The position numbers were made by a program, and so were the translations under genes. A stretch of DNA of 64,000 nucleotides from contig JASSKH010000003.1 of the NCBI GenBank assembly GCA_031763025.1, positions 14,070,992 to 14,134,991 on the forward strand. The letters are read 5' to 3'. The DNA is from Macrocystis pyrifera (taxonomy: Eukaryota; Sar; Phaeophyceae; Laminariales; Laminariaceae). Below are positions 41,801 to 54,486 of the stretch, piece by piece; within the stretch, counting starts at the first letter, position 1; the number at the start of each line of letters is the position of its first letter. A model generated the notes under the pieces. It ran no database searches. It saw only the letters and a list, made by a program, of their open reading frames with translations, and was not told the DNA's origin.

Positions 41801-44800
41801 TGCGTATCTTGCACTCATCCACGCTCTCCGGGTGTCGCCGCCAACCATTTGAACAGGCTCATCCTCGCCGGCGCGTGGGGGGGTGGAGGCAGAGGCAGCG
41901 GGGAGAACGAGCACGCGGACGGTAGCTGGTCCGCGAATTATGCGGCTGCCGTCGATCTCCACCTCGCCTTAGCGCGGACGCTTATCCTCCACGGTGCGTT
42001 CGAGGAAGCCGGCGGCCACGCGCGCGCTGCGGAAAGACTGGCCATGGTTGAAGGGGTAGGGCGGTCTGCAGACGACGAAATCCGCCTAGGCGCTGCTTCT
42101 GCTGTTGGCGTTGCCCTCCACCTTGAGATGGCACTACTCGCGCGCACTCCGGTGGTACTGGAAAGCGGGGACAGCGCTATTGCTCTTCGAAGGGAGTTAC
42201 TGGCGGTGCTAGAGCAATTGCGAAGAACCAAGGACTTTCTGGGCTCAATTCCGAACCCCTTGGACGTGGGTGTGCGCTCCCAGTTCCTGGTTACTTACCA
42301 GGTACGACACAGGCCCGCGACACCGAAGATGAAACGCTCGGCGATTCCTTCTTAGTAACTACTGTGCCAGGTAGCTAATTGTTCCCGCCGCCCCCACGGC
42401 TTCCCTGGTGACTTGGTAGGTGATCCGCGTGCCTACTAAGATCAATTCGTGGATTTGAGTATCACCGAGTACAGCCTCGTAGGGACTTTTCTTGCATAAA
42501 AATTGATCGACGAGCAGTGGAAATGCTGAACCCTATGCGCGATAAAAACGAAGGCACGTACCGGGGGGGAAAAGGAACGACACCTGTGACCACGGCTTGT
42601 CCCGAAGATCGCTGAGGGTAACACCTGCACGAAAGTAAAAGTGACGCTTAAAAAAAAACTACGTCCAGTGAAAATCACCGTTCCTTGAGCCTTAAACTTA
42701 CAAACCGAGACAAGCCCTTGCCCTGACTGTCAGCCGCCCTCGTAAGTGCACCTGCAAGTACGGCCTGTCTGAACGATGTTGCTAGAGGTTCGAAACATTA
42801 TTGACACTGTCGCAGTTCCAGCCGGTCGCCCCCGGTAGTCAAATAGTTACCCTGGAATGCTACTAGAAGTTGAATCCTGAGTGCGATTCCCACCGTGGTG
42901 AAATTTTGTTTATTCGCAAAAATAGTTAGGAATCAAGTGCTTAGAGCGCATAGCGTGTGTAGGCACAATTCGACCCGAGTCGACCAAGGATGAAAGGGCT
43001 GAAGTCTTCTCGCCATAAAAGAATCAAGGCACGACCCGTAGCGGAGAGGGGGGAGGAGAGTCTGCTGTGTGACCTCGGATCTGACTAGGAGGAAGAAAAA
43101 AAAAAAGGCGAAGATAATAAATGGGATGGAGAAGAAAAATACCCATTTCGCCGGCCACGCTTTCGTTTCCCGCTCATATTCCTATATACGGTTTTCAGCA
43201 TGAAACCATGACTACGCAGCGCGATGGTGTTGAACATTTTAGATTAGACCGTGTCCACGGCTGTTCATTCGCTAAATTAGGGCAATTACCCACGGAATGG
43301 TTTTATTCGCGACAGGGGATCGACGACAAGGCTACCGCGATTGCACTCGCGAAGACCTTCAATCAGGCGTCGGGCGGGACTCTGAGTTTCTGCTCGCCTC
43401 ACCTGCAGTCGGTGGGCGAATCGAGCGATCAACATAACTTCGACCAGGGGGATACACGCGTTCGCGTCGCGACAAAGCGGACGCCACCACCTCAAGACAA
43501 TGGAAAAGCACCACCGGCTGTTGAAGTGGGGGTTGACGTTGGTTCACAATCCAGTGAGATCCCTGACACCGTCGCGCATCGAGGATATACACAAGCGGCG
43601 ACGAAGGGGCCAATGGCCGACGTCAATATCAACGAAAGGGTTGTCAGAGTTGGCTTTGTATCCTCGCACTTTCGGTGGCATTCAGTCGGACGACTCGCTG
43701 TTGGCCTCCTGGAACATCTCAGTCGTAACGCTAGTCTCGATATTCTCGTAATTGACGTCTCGGCTAGGGGAGACAGTGCGAAGGGTCAATTGGGTCGCCT
43801 CAACGGTTCCGGCTCTTTTCCGAACGACAAGGACAGTGGAGACAGAAAGAGTGGAGACCCGGGTGAAAGCGGCGACGACGTGGCAATCGATACAATCACA
43901 GCCAGGCTTGCAGCAGCAGGAGCGTCGATTGTAAAAGTACCGCTGGTGGACGCTGAAGCTTCGGCATTGTCAGGCGGGGCGGAGGCGACTGCGGCCTTTT
44001 CGGCACAAAAAAAAGCATACCGTGAGAGTGGCACCAGCAACCACAGCTTGCAACGAGCACGGCAGACCATCGCTGCGCTAGCGCTCGACGTTCTCGTCTT
44101 CGCAGACGTGGGAATGGACGCGCTAACCACGAGTCTGGCGTACGGTCGCCTCTCTCCCGTGCAAGTAGCCTTCTGGGGACACCCGGGCACAACCGGGCTA
44201 CCGACGGTGGACTATTTCGTAACGTCGGATCTATTCGAAGGGAAGACAGACCAGCGCGCCAAGCGGCGGCGCAGTAACATTGGGGGCGATTTAGACCGTC
44301 GTAGTGCCGAGGCAAGGGGCGGAACAACGCGTTCCGCGGCCGATGGGGCACCGGCAGCACGCGATGGCAACAGTGGTGACCGTACGTCATCTGGTACGGA
44401 GCGGTGGGAAGACCGACAGGGGGCGTTCTCCGAGCAGCTCGTCAGGCTAGACGGGCTCGGATTCGTTTTCGACGACCCCGTTCACACGTTCGATTACAAC
44501 CTCGATGACGACGTTATTGCTACTTCACTGCGGCGCATACCCGTCGGGGAAGAGGAATCCAACAAACCGCCGGAAACGAAACGAAAAAATCTAGATAAAT
44601 CGGCGGCGGGCAAGGCAGGAGGTGAGGCGTCCGACAGCAGCCGCGTGGGCGGCAGTTCTCCTCCCTCCGGAGGGGGCGGTTTTCCAGCGCTTGCCAGGGA
44701 GAATGCCAACCGCCCGCGGCTTTACGTTTGCGCCCAGTCCCTCATGAAGATGCACCCGGCGTTCGATGCCGTGCTCGCCGGCATCTTGACCGCAGACCCA

Positions 44801-46278
44801 CTTGCACATATCGTGCTTTTGCGGGATTCCCGGCAGCTCCTGTGGCACTCGCGGTTCCGCCGGAGACTTCGTACGGCAGTTGATGACGCGGAGGGTCGCG
44901 CGATCACCGCCCTATCCGCCAACGACACCGCGATGGCGACAATGGGTAGCGAACCGCCCTGTCCTCCATCATCCCCCTCCGACGACGACAAATCTCGGAA
45001 AATATCGACCTCGTCTTCCTGCTCCGCCGCCTCTCGGCCCGCAACACTCATGGGCACCAGCAAACTGCCTCAACACGGACTGTCAGATACCCTGGCAGCA
45101 GTTGGTTCCGGGAGTACTGCAGGCTCAGAAACAGGCCGGAACCGCGCTCGCCAAAACGACGAGTATTATCTCCATCCCAAGCAGCAGGCACCTACGGCGG
45201 CAATGGGAGGATTTTGGAATCGAGTGCGGTTCGTGAGCCCCCTGTCCGGGCACGACTACTTCCGTTTACAGTGCCGCGCAGACGTCGTTCTTGACCCCTT
45301 TCCCTTCGGAGGAGGAGTGACCATGTTGGAGGTAAGTCGTTCAACAGTCCGGGGGGGCATAGGGGGGCATAGACGGGGGGGGGCGAGGGGGTCGTCGAGT
45401 GAACCCTTATAATACCAGAACTGGAGCCGATGGGCCAATTAGCCCATCTTACAGAGAAACCCCGACCCATGGCAGTAGGGCACGATGTCTATTCTTACAG
45501 TATTGAACCTCAAACAGAGATTTTTTTCCTTCGCTGATGGTATTTGTAAGGCACAAGCCACTGAGAGGAGAACCCCTTGTATCAGAGGTTGAGATTAATC
45601 ATGCAAACTTGTTCCTCTCCCTCCTTGGTACTTCGAACCGACCAGGCGTTGACGTGTGGAACCCCTGTCGTGACTGCGGGTGAGCTGCAAAGCGTTCACC
45701 GACTCGCCGAGGGTATGATCATTGCAACGGCCGGTGCCGCCGCAGCGCGGGACATGGCAGACCACGAAGAGGGAGAAGCAGCCGATGCCGGAACACCCGT
45801 GCCATCTACCACTGGAGCCGCTACCTCCCCAATCACTGCAACTGTTGCCCTGGAAGGAGGCGAGGAGATGGGTGATGGACACCCAGTAAAACACTACCGC
45901 AGTTCAGACAGAAGCCGCTCAAAAGCAAGAGAATGCGGTTTTGGCAGAGACGAGGATTCCGTTGACCGAAGAGTAGGGGCAGGGGCTGGAGAATGGGCAA
46001 CGGTCAACACCGTGCCTAGTAGCGACGACGCTTGCTCGCTCGTTGACAGGCTTGTGGCCGTGACAAAGGACGAGTACATCACAAAGGCTGTCGCGTTGGC
46101 CGCCCCGGGACAGCTGAGGGAGTGCGTTGTGCAGGCGCTGGAGCGTGGGCGTGATGGAATGCTGCAGGGAGATGGTGGCGTTGCTAGAGACTGGGGGCGT
46201 TTCCTGAGGATCGCCGCTGCGTCGCCGATCGCGTCAGCCAAGGCGCATGTTTTCCAGGCGCAAACGTCGCAGGGGTGA
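38853..46278 (+). CDS. TPR plus O-GlcNAc-transferase-like (GT41) protein, six exons
   Basis: Exons: 38853-39166, 40306-40711, 41423-41698, ~41857-42301, 43316-45331 and 45646-46278, about 1,360 residues. The joins I checked are in phase except exon 3 to exon 4, whose acceptor is unresolved. Exons 1-2 make a TPR-like unit (EAQLGDIYTRAG|R-LTDALACYSSA), and exon 4 adds another (HLALARTLILHGAFEEAGGHAR). At the exon 4/5 join VTYQ|GIDDK is the usual bridge into the catalytic region. The N-catalytic lobe has FVSSHFRWHSVGRL and VAFWGHPGTTGLPTVDY. The C-lobe has YVCAQSLMKMHP (with the UDP-contacting Lys equivalent) and ADVVLDPFPFGGGVTMLE|ALTCGTPVVT across the last intron. Low-complexity, charged inserts enlarge the catalytic part. 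Family members move GlcNAc or fucose from a nucleotide sugar to Ser/Thr of nuclear and cytosolic proteins; which sugar is used here is unknown. More 5' exons are possible. Confidence 0.85.
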
Positions 46279-47124
46279 TGGTACTATACCGTAACACCAG
46301 GTACGTAGTAGAACCGACGACTCCATCTTCGGTGACATGTATAGGGTGAGTGGACGGGTAGTGAGTCACCGCCGCCGCTGTTGGCACCACCACCACCGTT
46401 GGTTCGGATGAGAACCGTACGTTTGGCTCAACCCCATACAACTTACGGTTGCTCGGTTTGAAGGCATCGACACTGTTCAGAAAACCGCAAGTGACGACTA
46501 GATCAACACCGTTGGCGGCCTCCGCCGCCATCGAGGTGATTGGCGCTGAGTAAAACAACAAAGATATAGGAAGCTCAGCGGTGTAGAAACCTAACGGCGG
46601 TGGCATGAAGCAATACCAGCCAGAAGACTGATTCCCTTCTCTTGCGGACGCTTCGATCGTCGATGTTGATACGAACTTGTTTCTCCCGCGGATGCTACGA
46701 CGTTCGGTGTTGATACGAAAGCGTATTCTACACCTACGTTAAGCACGCCGCCGCCTGTATCGACGCTCGACACGAGGCCGGTGACTACAGCAATAGTTCA
46801 AGGATCGGGGTCGAAACTGCAGGAGAGAGATCAACTGGAGCCCATGACCTCACTGGATCACGCGACCATCTCTTCTCCCCTTCCCGGAGGAAAACATACA
46901 TAACGACAGATCTAGCACAACGGCCGCTTCTACGCTGATGATGCCTCCGCCGACCGGTATTCGCCCCAGTTTCTGGGCCAAGAAGCGACACAGGCGCGCC
47001 AGGCGTATGACCGCTCCAAGCCGCACAAAATCGACAATAACCATCGGTGTCGGGGATTGCATGAATATACTCCACTAAACAGGGTGGCCGATGCCGCCCA
47101 CTTTTAGTAGCCCCGGAGTTCGAT

Positions 47125-47334
47125 ATGTCTAATAATATCGGTATAAAGCGCAAGGTGCTCATTGAGTGGAGGGACTGCGGCCCAAGCGGCGCAGGTGTCA
47201 AGCGCATTTGGGGGTACCTGAAAGGCGAAGAATACCTGAGCGACCGTCACAAACGTATGGACGCTGTCGGGGCCGGCAGCTCGGGTCCTCACGGTGTACC
47301 GGGAAGTGCACCAATTTCGTCGAGAGAAGAATAG
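47125..47334 (+). pseudogene. Arm ORF remnant, unit 1 left arm
   Basis: A 69-codon frame (MSNNIGIKRKVLIEW..., later EEYLSDRHKRMDAVGAGSSG) whose motifs recur in the other arms on alternating strands. This shows that the arms descend from a coding sequence. No family is recognised. Confidence 0.4.
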
Positions 47335-47569
47335 GCAGAGGCGGCTAAGAGCATACCAGTATGAATTGCTTCGGCGGCAGCGCCGGCACTGGCGTCCGAT
47401 GCGGTGGAGTACGCCTGACAAATTAGAGGTACTGACTTCAAAATAGACGCCGCTTTTCAGAAACGTTCAACCACCTAGACCTTTCGTTACGCTTGTAGAA
47501 GCCTCCGCCACCATCGATTTGATCGGCTTCCAGTGAAGCAGCATATGTATACTTATACAAGATTAGGAT

Positions 47570-47695
47570 GCTTCAAAATACTGCGGCTGTTGGCACGAGG
47601 CAATGTTAGCCAGCACGCTTTCCCATACTCTCGGTCGCGTCGAATTGGAGAGTATGCTGGCGAACGTTCTTCAGGCCACCAGCCACAAGGTTTCG
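47570..47695. repeat. Hinge hairpin of palindrome unit 1
   Basis: GTTAGCCAGCACGCTTTCCC...ACTCTCGGTCGCG and its partner CGAATTGGAGAGTATGCTGGCGAAC form an imperfect stem at the midpoint of unit 1. Homologous hairpins sit at the hinge of every unit. Confidence 0.75.
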
Positions 47696-48147
47696 ACGCC
47701 TTAAAATCTTCGATGCTTTCACTGCTTCGTTCAGCGTTCAGCGCCAATTGCATCGATTGCGGTGAAGGCGGTTACTGGCGTAGCGGATGATCTACGTAGA
47801 CCCTTGCAGGTTCATGAAAAGTGTCGATTTCTTCGAATTCGGCAACTCCGAGTTGTACGGCGTGGAGTCAGACCTGCCACTGCAATGGACGCCGTTACCG
47901 GCGCCGCCCCCGGCGAAATTGATGCGCTCTTCGCCGCCAATACCGGCGCTGCTCCCGACATATTCGGTGCACCTCGCGGTACATCGTAGAGCCTTGAGCT
48001 TCCGGTCCTGACGGCGTCCATACGTTGATGATGGCTGCTCAGACATACCGCGCTTGCCGGGTGCTCCCATACACCCTCGCTCCATCCACACCACCTGGAC
48101 CACCGTCCCCAGACTCAACGGACGCCTTGCGCTTCATACCATTATTA

Positions 48148-48708
48148 TCAGGCACACCAGTTTTCGAGGCTACCATATAGCGGGGTAGGCCGCTTGACAT
48201 CGGCTGCGTCATGACGCCAGCCCCTCCCGCCGTCGTATCTGCCGCTTTTTCCGAAATGGGTGCATCGGCAACGCCAGTGTGTAGAGTGCCTTCCCAAAAT
48301 GACATTGACGGTGTTCGTCCATAGGCCCGGGGCGCACGTATTGCTGCGTGGCCCAGAAAGCGCGGCCCTATCGCCGTAGAAGCGGCCGTTGTATTGGCGT
48401 TGTCTACCTGGTACCTGATTTCCTCCGTAAAGCTGAGAAGGGATGGCCAAGTGGTCCGGTGAGATCATGAGCATCAATTGACCTCCTCTGCATTTCGGCC
48501 CGCATCCTTGTGTTGTCGCTATATCATCGCCGCCCGCCGCATGGCCCATCGTGAATACAGTCGGCGGCGGCACGCCCAACGTAGGTGTAATGACTACATC
48601 GCTCGCTCGATGGTCGGTCGTTCGTTTGCTACTCCTTCGTTCATCGTCCGCCGCCGCTCGCGCCAACATGCTTCGGAACGCATGTGGAACACGCGAACAA
48701 TGTGCCAT
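48148..48708 (-). pseudogene. Arm ORF remnant, unit 1 right arm
   Basis: A 186-codon minus-strand frame that shares the ITPTLGVPPPTVFTMGHAA-type segment with other right arms. It starts inside the ~420 bp insertion described at 48.6-49.0 kb, so the N-terminus is foreign to the arm. Confidence 0.3.
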
Positions 48709-49017
48709 TTAGCTATGAATAGAAAATTGAGTATTAACCACTACATCGATCGAACTTGAAAAGTGTCGTATCGTATTATCTTAATGAAATATAGAACACG
48801 CGCGGCCGACATGTCACGCAGCTTACAAAGTCGAGTATTGACCACTTTATCGGTCGGACTCCCAGCTGATCCGTTTGTTAAAAATGTGTAGACTAATGAC
48901 GACATGAGTTAATTGTTGTTTTTCGAAAATTGAACCCATGCAAGTGCTCAACCTCAAAATTATGGAATATGCTGGGGAACAGCAAGGCCACGCACATGGT
49001 TGGTGCTGATTTACAAT
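48598..49017. mobile_element. ~420 bp insertion in the right arm of unit 1
   Basis: Units 2 and 3 run directly from the GTAGGTGTA landmark into ATATTAATATC. In unit 1 these are separated by ~420 bp of unrelated A/T-richer sequence. It contains a short internal direct repeat (GAGTATTAACCACTACATCG and GAGTATTGACCACTTTATCG). No clear TIRs were found. It may be a small transposon or filler DNA. Confidence 0.5.
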
Positions 49018-50454
49018 GAACATATTAATATCATCACCGACCGTCGTAGCAGGAAACGAGTCGGCCGTATCGGGTAGGGTGGTGCCGACGTAGGCAGGTG
49101 CCGTGGGCGGCTCTTTCCCCAAGACGAAACCTACCACCGCCGTTGCGGCCGCCGGGCGATAGCACTGGAATGTAGCAGTGCAGCGTTCTTGCAGCGTGAA
49201 TTAACACATAGTGAGTCGCTGCCACCGCCGTGGCGGCCTCGGTCTCCGTCGCTTCCGGCGCGACAGGGATGTTTGGCTCTACCCCGTACAACTTGGAATT
49301 GCCGGCACCGAAAGCATCAGCAGTTCGTTGGAAAAGTGCCTAGATCGATTATCCGCTAGGCTGATAGCGCGGCGGTTGGCGCTGAGTGAAACGCCATACC
49401 TGGTAGACATGGAAGATTCTGAGGCATAACAATCCAGTGGCTGACGGCATGAAGCAATTTTAGCCTGCACATTATATCCTTCTCCCGCGGATGCTGCGAT
49501 GGTTGGTGTTGATATTCACATGTTTCCTACACCTCAGTTGGGCACTCCGCCAATGGCTGAACCGACGTTGGGCACGCGGCCGTCGGCCATAGCAACTACT
49601 AAAGGATGGTGACAGAAACTGCAGAGAAGAGATCTCCTGGAGCCCATGACCTCACCAGATCACGCGGCCATCTTTGCTCCGCATTCTGAAGTAAATAATG
49701 TACACAGGTAGGCAAGGCCAGCACAACGGCCGGCTTCTACGCCGATGATACCTCCGCCGACCTGCACAAGCCGCACCCCCTGGGCCAATCACCAATACGG
49801 CCGCCCCGGCCCCTAGGACGCCCCAAGTCGCACCAAGTCGACGAACACCGTCGGCATCGGGGAATGCATGAACTGATTGCACACGACGGCGTTTGCGATG
49901 CCGTCCATTGCGGAAAACGCGGCAGAGATGACGACGGGAGTGACTGGCACCATGGCGCAGTCAGCCTCAAGCCGGATTCCCCGCTGTATGGCAACCCCGA
50001 AGTTCGGTGTCTCTGAAAATAATGTCGGTATGAAGTGCGAGGCATCCATTGAGTCGATGAGGGCGTCTCAGTTGTAGGGCATTGGGGAGCACCTGACCAA
50101 CGAGAAATACCTGAGCGACCATCAGCAACGTATGGACGCCCTCGGGACCGGCAGCTCCGGGCTCTACCATGTACGTGGAGGTGCATTAGGTCGGGAGAAG
50201 CGCTGGTAACGATGGCAAAGAACGTATCAATTGCATCGGAGGCGATGCCGGTAACCACGCCCTTTTGAGTGGTACGCCTTGCTTCACCCCATCCAACTCG
50301 GAGTTACTGATTTCCAAAAGGACGCCGCTTTCAGAAACCTGAACGCGTCTACATCCTCCGCTACGAAAGTAGTCGCTTTCGCCAACATCGATGCGATTGG
50401 TGCTGAGTGAGCACAGACGATTCGGAGGCATTGAAACATACTGGTTGATTTGCA

Positions 50455-50725
50455 TGAAGCAATATCTTCTGGCACACTCTCCCAGGTCTCCCGCGGCCAC
50501 GTCGCTACCGATCGCTTGTGAGACGACCGGTAGTGTCGTGACCGCGGGAAAATGGGGGAGTGTACTGGCTAACATTGTGGTGGCATGAAGCAGTATTTGC
50601 CACCACGCTTTCCCAAGCTCCCACGGTCGCGTCGCTACCGGTCGCTTTTGGGACGACCGGTAGCGACGTGGCCCCGGGAAAGTGGGGAGTTTGCTGGCCA
50701 ACATTGCTTCACGCCACCAGCCATC
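50455..50725. repeat. Duplicated hinge hairpins of palindrome unit 2
   Basis: Two consecutive hairpins (about 50455-50585 and 50586-50725) have the same layout: GCATGAAGCA, then CCCACGGTCGCGTCGCTACCGG, a short loop, CCGGTAGCGACGTGGCCCCG, then TGCTGGCCAACATTG. Stems are 45-50 bp. The unit midpoint falls between them. Confidence 0.85.
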
Positions 50726-50802
50726 AGGTTTCTACGCTTCCGAATATCACTTGCCTATGCTGCTTCACTTGGTGCCCATCGCATCGACGGTGACGGCGGC
50801 GG

Positions 50803-51579
50803 CTACTGGGGTAGCGGAACATCTACAGTAGGCACATTCATGTTTCTGAAAAGCGACGTCGCCCGCGAAACCAGTACTGGCAACTCTGAGTTGGATAGGG
50901 TGAAGCCAGGCGTACCACAGCACCGGTCGCCGCTACCGGCGCCACCCCGTACGAAATTGATGCGCCATTTGCCGTCGATACAAGTGTTGCTCAAGACCGA
51001 TCCAACTGATACACCTCCCGATGCATCGTAGGGCCCCGAGCTGCCGGCCCCGACGACGTCCATACGTTGGTGACGATTGCTCAGGTATCCCTCGCTTGTC
51101 AGCCCCCCTGGAAAGCCTGTTACTTGCGCCGTTGGAGCCGCCGCCCGCGACTCAATGGCTGCCTTTTGCTTCAAACCGACATTCTCAGACATATCAGATT
51201 CCGAGTCTACCATATAGCGGGGGAGTTTGATTGAGGTTGGCTGCGTCATTACACCAGCCCCACCGCCATCTCTGCCGCCCTTTCCGAAATGGGCGGCATC
51301 GGCAACGCCGTCGTGTGGAGTCCGTTGACACAACCTCCGAAACCGAAAGTGTTCACCGACTTGGTGTGGCTTGGAGCATCCATGGACTCGGGGCGTCCGT
51401 ATCGTTGTTTTCCCGACGGTGCGCGGCTTGTGTCCGTCGGTATGGGCATCATCAGCGAAGAAGTGGTTGTTGTGTTGGCCTTGACTACATCTTTTCCCCC
51501 GGAAAGTGGAGAAGAGATAGCCGCGTGTTTGTCGACGTCGTGGGCTCCAGTTGATATGTTGTTTGCAGTTTCCGCCCAT
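50803..51579 (-). pseudogene. Arm ORF, unit 2 right arm (longest, 258 codons)
   Basis: The longest open frame in the array runs nearly the whole right arm of unit 2 on the minus strand. It includes SENVGLKQKAAIESRAAAP, LTSEGYLSNRHQRMDVVGAG and a C-terminal FRNMNVPTVDVP segment. The same order of motifs, broken by stops, occurs in the other arms. This copy may best preserve the ancestral protein. No known domain. Confidence 0.4.
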
Positions 51580-53184
51580 ACCCTTTAGGCATCGCTATGC
51601 CATTGCCGCCGGACGCGTGCCCGCCATTGATACAGTCGGCGGCGGCGCGCCCATCGTAGGTATAGCCAACATATTAATATCGGCACCAGCCGTCATCGCG
51701 GGAAATGAGTTGCCTGTGTCGGGTAGGGTGGTATCGACGTAGGCAGATAGTGCTTGTGCGACCTTTTCCCTATCGTCAAATCTACCACCGCTGTTGCCGA
51801 TAGTACTGAAATGTAGCAGTAAAACCAAATGACTCTAGGACGGTGACACGCTATTATAGCATGAATGGACGTATACTGAGTCGCCGCCACCGCCGCCGTC
51901 GCTTTGTTCGCGACCGGTGCGTTTGATTCAACCCCGTAAAACTTGGAGTTTCTGTGTCCGAAGGCATCGACACTTCCAGGAAATTGAAAGTGCCTAGATT
52001 TCCGCTACGCCTCTAGCGGTTTCCCCTGCCATCGAGGCGATTGGTGCTGAGTGAAGAAACATAGGCATGGAAGATTCGGAGGCGTCGGAACCCGGTGGCA
52101 GGTAGAATAAAGAAAAGTTAGCCAGCACACTATCCCCTCCTGCCATCGATGCTATGACGGTCAGTGTTGACATGAGTATGTTAACTGCACCTACGTTGGG
52201 CATACCGCCGACGGCTGTATCGATGTTGGGTATGCGGCGGGCGGCTACACATGACGATAACCAAAGGATACGAGCCGAAACTACTGAGAAGAAGTCAGCT
52301 GAAGCCCATGACCCCACCGGTCCACACGGTCATCTCTTCTCTGCTTGAGGCAAACATTTACCAGGAAGGCCAGACCAAAACAGCGGCCGCATCTACGGCG
52401 ATGATGCCCCCGTCAACCGGCATAAGCCACACTCGCTGGGCCAAAATGCGACACGGTGGCCCGGCTCATGGGGCCCCGGGCTCACGGACGTTCCAACACG
52501 CACCAAGTCGACCAATACTGTCGGCGTCGGAGACTGTGTGAACGGACTCCAAACGACGACGGGCCGATGCCGCCTATTTGCAAAAAGCGGCAGATATTAG
52601 GGTGGGAGAGCTTGGAGTGATGGCGCAGCTAACGTCACACCAAGCGACTTTCCCCACTGTGATAGAGTAGACCACTACCCTAGAGCGGTCTCCGCATCAC
52701 ACCACGGTATGGTAGCCGAGGAGTCCGGTATAAATGAATATCGGCTGAAGCACAAGGCACCCATTGAGTCGAGGGCGGTCGCTCAGGCGGCGCAGGTTGA
52801 GTGGGAGGAGCCTGATATGCGAGGGATTCCTGAGTGCTCAACCGTCACCAATGTATGGACGCCGTCAGGACCGGATGTTCGTGCCTTACGTTTACGAGGG
52901 GGTAGATCAATTACGCTGGGAGCGTCGCCGGTGCTAACGACGATTAATGCATTAACTGCGTCGAGGTAGCGCCAGTATGGGCGTCCGATGCGGTGGTACA
53001 TCTGGCTCCACCTCGTACAACTCGGAGTTGCTGACTTCGAAGGCAAAGCCTACTTTCAGAAAATTGAAAGAGTCTTGATCATCCGCTGCGCCGGTAGCCG
53101 CTTCCGCCACCATCATTGCGATTGGTACTGAGCGGCAGGAATGGAAGATACGGAAGGGTCGATTCCTAGTGGCTGGTAGCACAA

Positions 53185-53280
53185 AGAAATGCTAGCACAC
53201 TATCCCACTCTCCCCGCGGCCTCGTTGCAATCCAACGCGACCGGGAGAATGGGAGAGTGTGATGGGTAGCATTGCTTCTT
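53185..53280. repeat. Hinge hairpin of palindrome unit 3
   Basis: GCTAGCACACTATCCCACTC...CGCGGCCTCGTTG pairs with CAACGCGACCGGGAGAATGG...GAGTGTGATGGGTAGC around 53230, the midpoint of unit 3. The loop is only a few bases. Confidence 0.8.
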
Positions 53281-53399
53281 GCCGCCAGCCACTAGCTTTC
53301 GACACCTCTCAATCTTCCATGCTTCTGCTATTCCGTTCAGTGTCGATCGCATCGATGACGGTAGAGGCGCATGCCGGCAAAGCGGATGATCTAGGCACT

Positions 53400-53930
53400 T
53401 TAGACTTCTAAAAAGTGACGGTACCTTCGAAGTCGGCAACTCCGAGTTGTGCGGGGTGGAAACAGACGTACGGACGTTGTTACCGGCGCTGACTCTGACG
53501 CAATGGATGCGCTCTTCGCCACCGTTATCGGCGCTATTCCCGACACAATTGATTCACTTCCCAGCACATCGTAGTGCCCTGAGGTGCTAACTCCGATGGG
53601 GTCTTTAGGTTGTTGACAATTTATCAGGCGTTCCTCGCTTGTCAGGCCCTCCCCAATGCCCTCCATCTGTGCCGCCTGAGCCGCCGCCCTCAATTCAGGA
53701 AACGCCTTGCGCTTCATACCGACATTTTCAGAAATACCAGACTCCGTTTCTCGCATAGAGCGCTTTGGCCCGCTTGAGGTTGGCTTCGCCATGACGCCAG
53801 CTCCTGCCGCCGTTATCTCTGCCGCCTTTTCCGAAATGGGCGGCATCGGCAACGCCGTTGTGTGGAGTCCAGTCACGCAATTTCTGACGCCGGAAGTGTT
53901 TACTGCCTGCGTGTTGCTTAGAGCGTCCAT
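53400..53930 (-). pseudogene. Arm ORF remnant, unit 3 right arm
   Basis: A 176-codon minus-strand frame with the collinear motifs LHTTALPMPPISEKAAE, then ISENVGMKRKAFPELRAAAQ and EERLINCQQP. It aligns by eye with the unit 2 right-arm ORF, but the C-terminal half is shifted. Confidence 0.4.
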
Positions 53931-54179
53931 GGACCTGGGTCACCCGAAATGCTGCTTGGCCCAGGGAGTGCGGATTTTGTGGGTCGGCGGAGGCATCATC
54001 GCCGTAGAAGCGGTCGTTGTGTTGCCCTTGTGTACATGTTTCCTTCCGGAAAGCGGAGAAGAGATGGTCGCTTGTTGGCGATGTCATGGGCTCCAGCTGA
54101 CCCCTCCTCTGCAGTTCGCCCCGTACCCGCCCCGTACCCTTTAGTCGTTGCTATTATAGCCGTCGGCCGCGTGCCCAAC

Positions 54180-54430
54180 GTCCAGGGTTCTACACTGTTT
54201 AACCTTGTCGTGGGCATGCCGTGGCATTGCCATGGTACCGCCCATGGCATACCACCGCATCACCACGGCATCCCATGGTGTGGCATAAGATTCCATGGCA
54301 CGCCGTGGGGGTTGCCATGACATGCCATGGGTAGTACCATGGCAACCCCCGCGGGGCTACCGCCACGGCACTCCATGGCAACCCCACGGCATGTCATGGC
54401 AACCCCCACGGCACCCCAATGTCCACGGCA
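54180..54430. repeat. CCATGGCA low-complexity block in unit 3
   Basis: About 250 bp of repeated CCATGGCA, GCCATGGTA and CACGGCA words, many palindromic, interrupt the right arm of unit 3 at the position where unit 1 carries its insertion. Absent from the other units. Confidence 0.85.
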
Positions 54431-54486
54431 CCTAGGTCGATGCAGCCGTCGGCGGCGTACCTAACGTAGGTGTAGTAAATGTACTA

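Noticed and set aside
42830-42910. tRNA-like stretch (TTGAATCCTGAGTGCGATTCC)
   Set aside because: Only a T-arm-like piece; no acceptor stem or anticodon arm could be folded, and it lies within an intron.
43896-44390. 164-codon ORF antisense to the GT41 exon
   Set aside because: It is a shadow of GC-rich coding sequence on the other strand.
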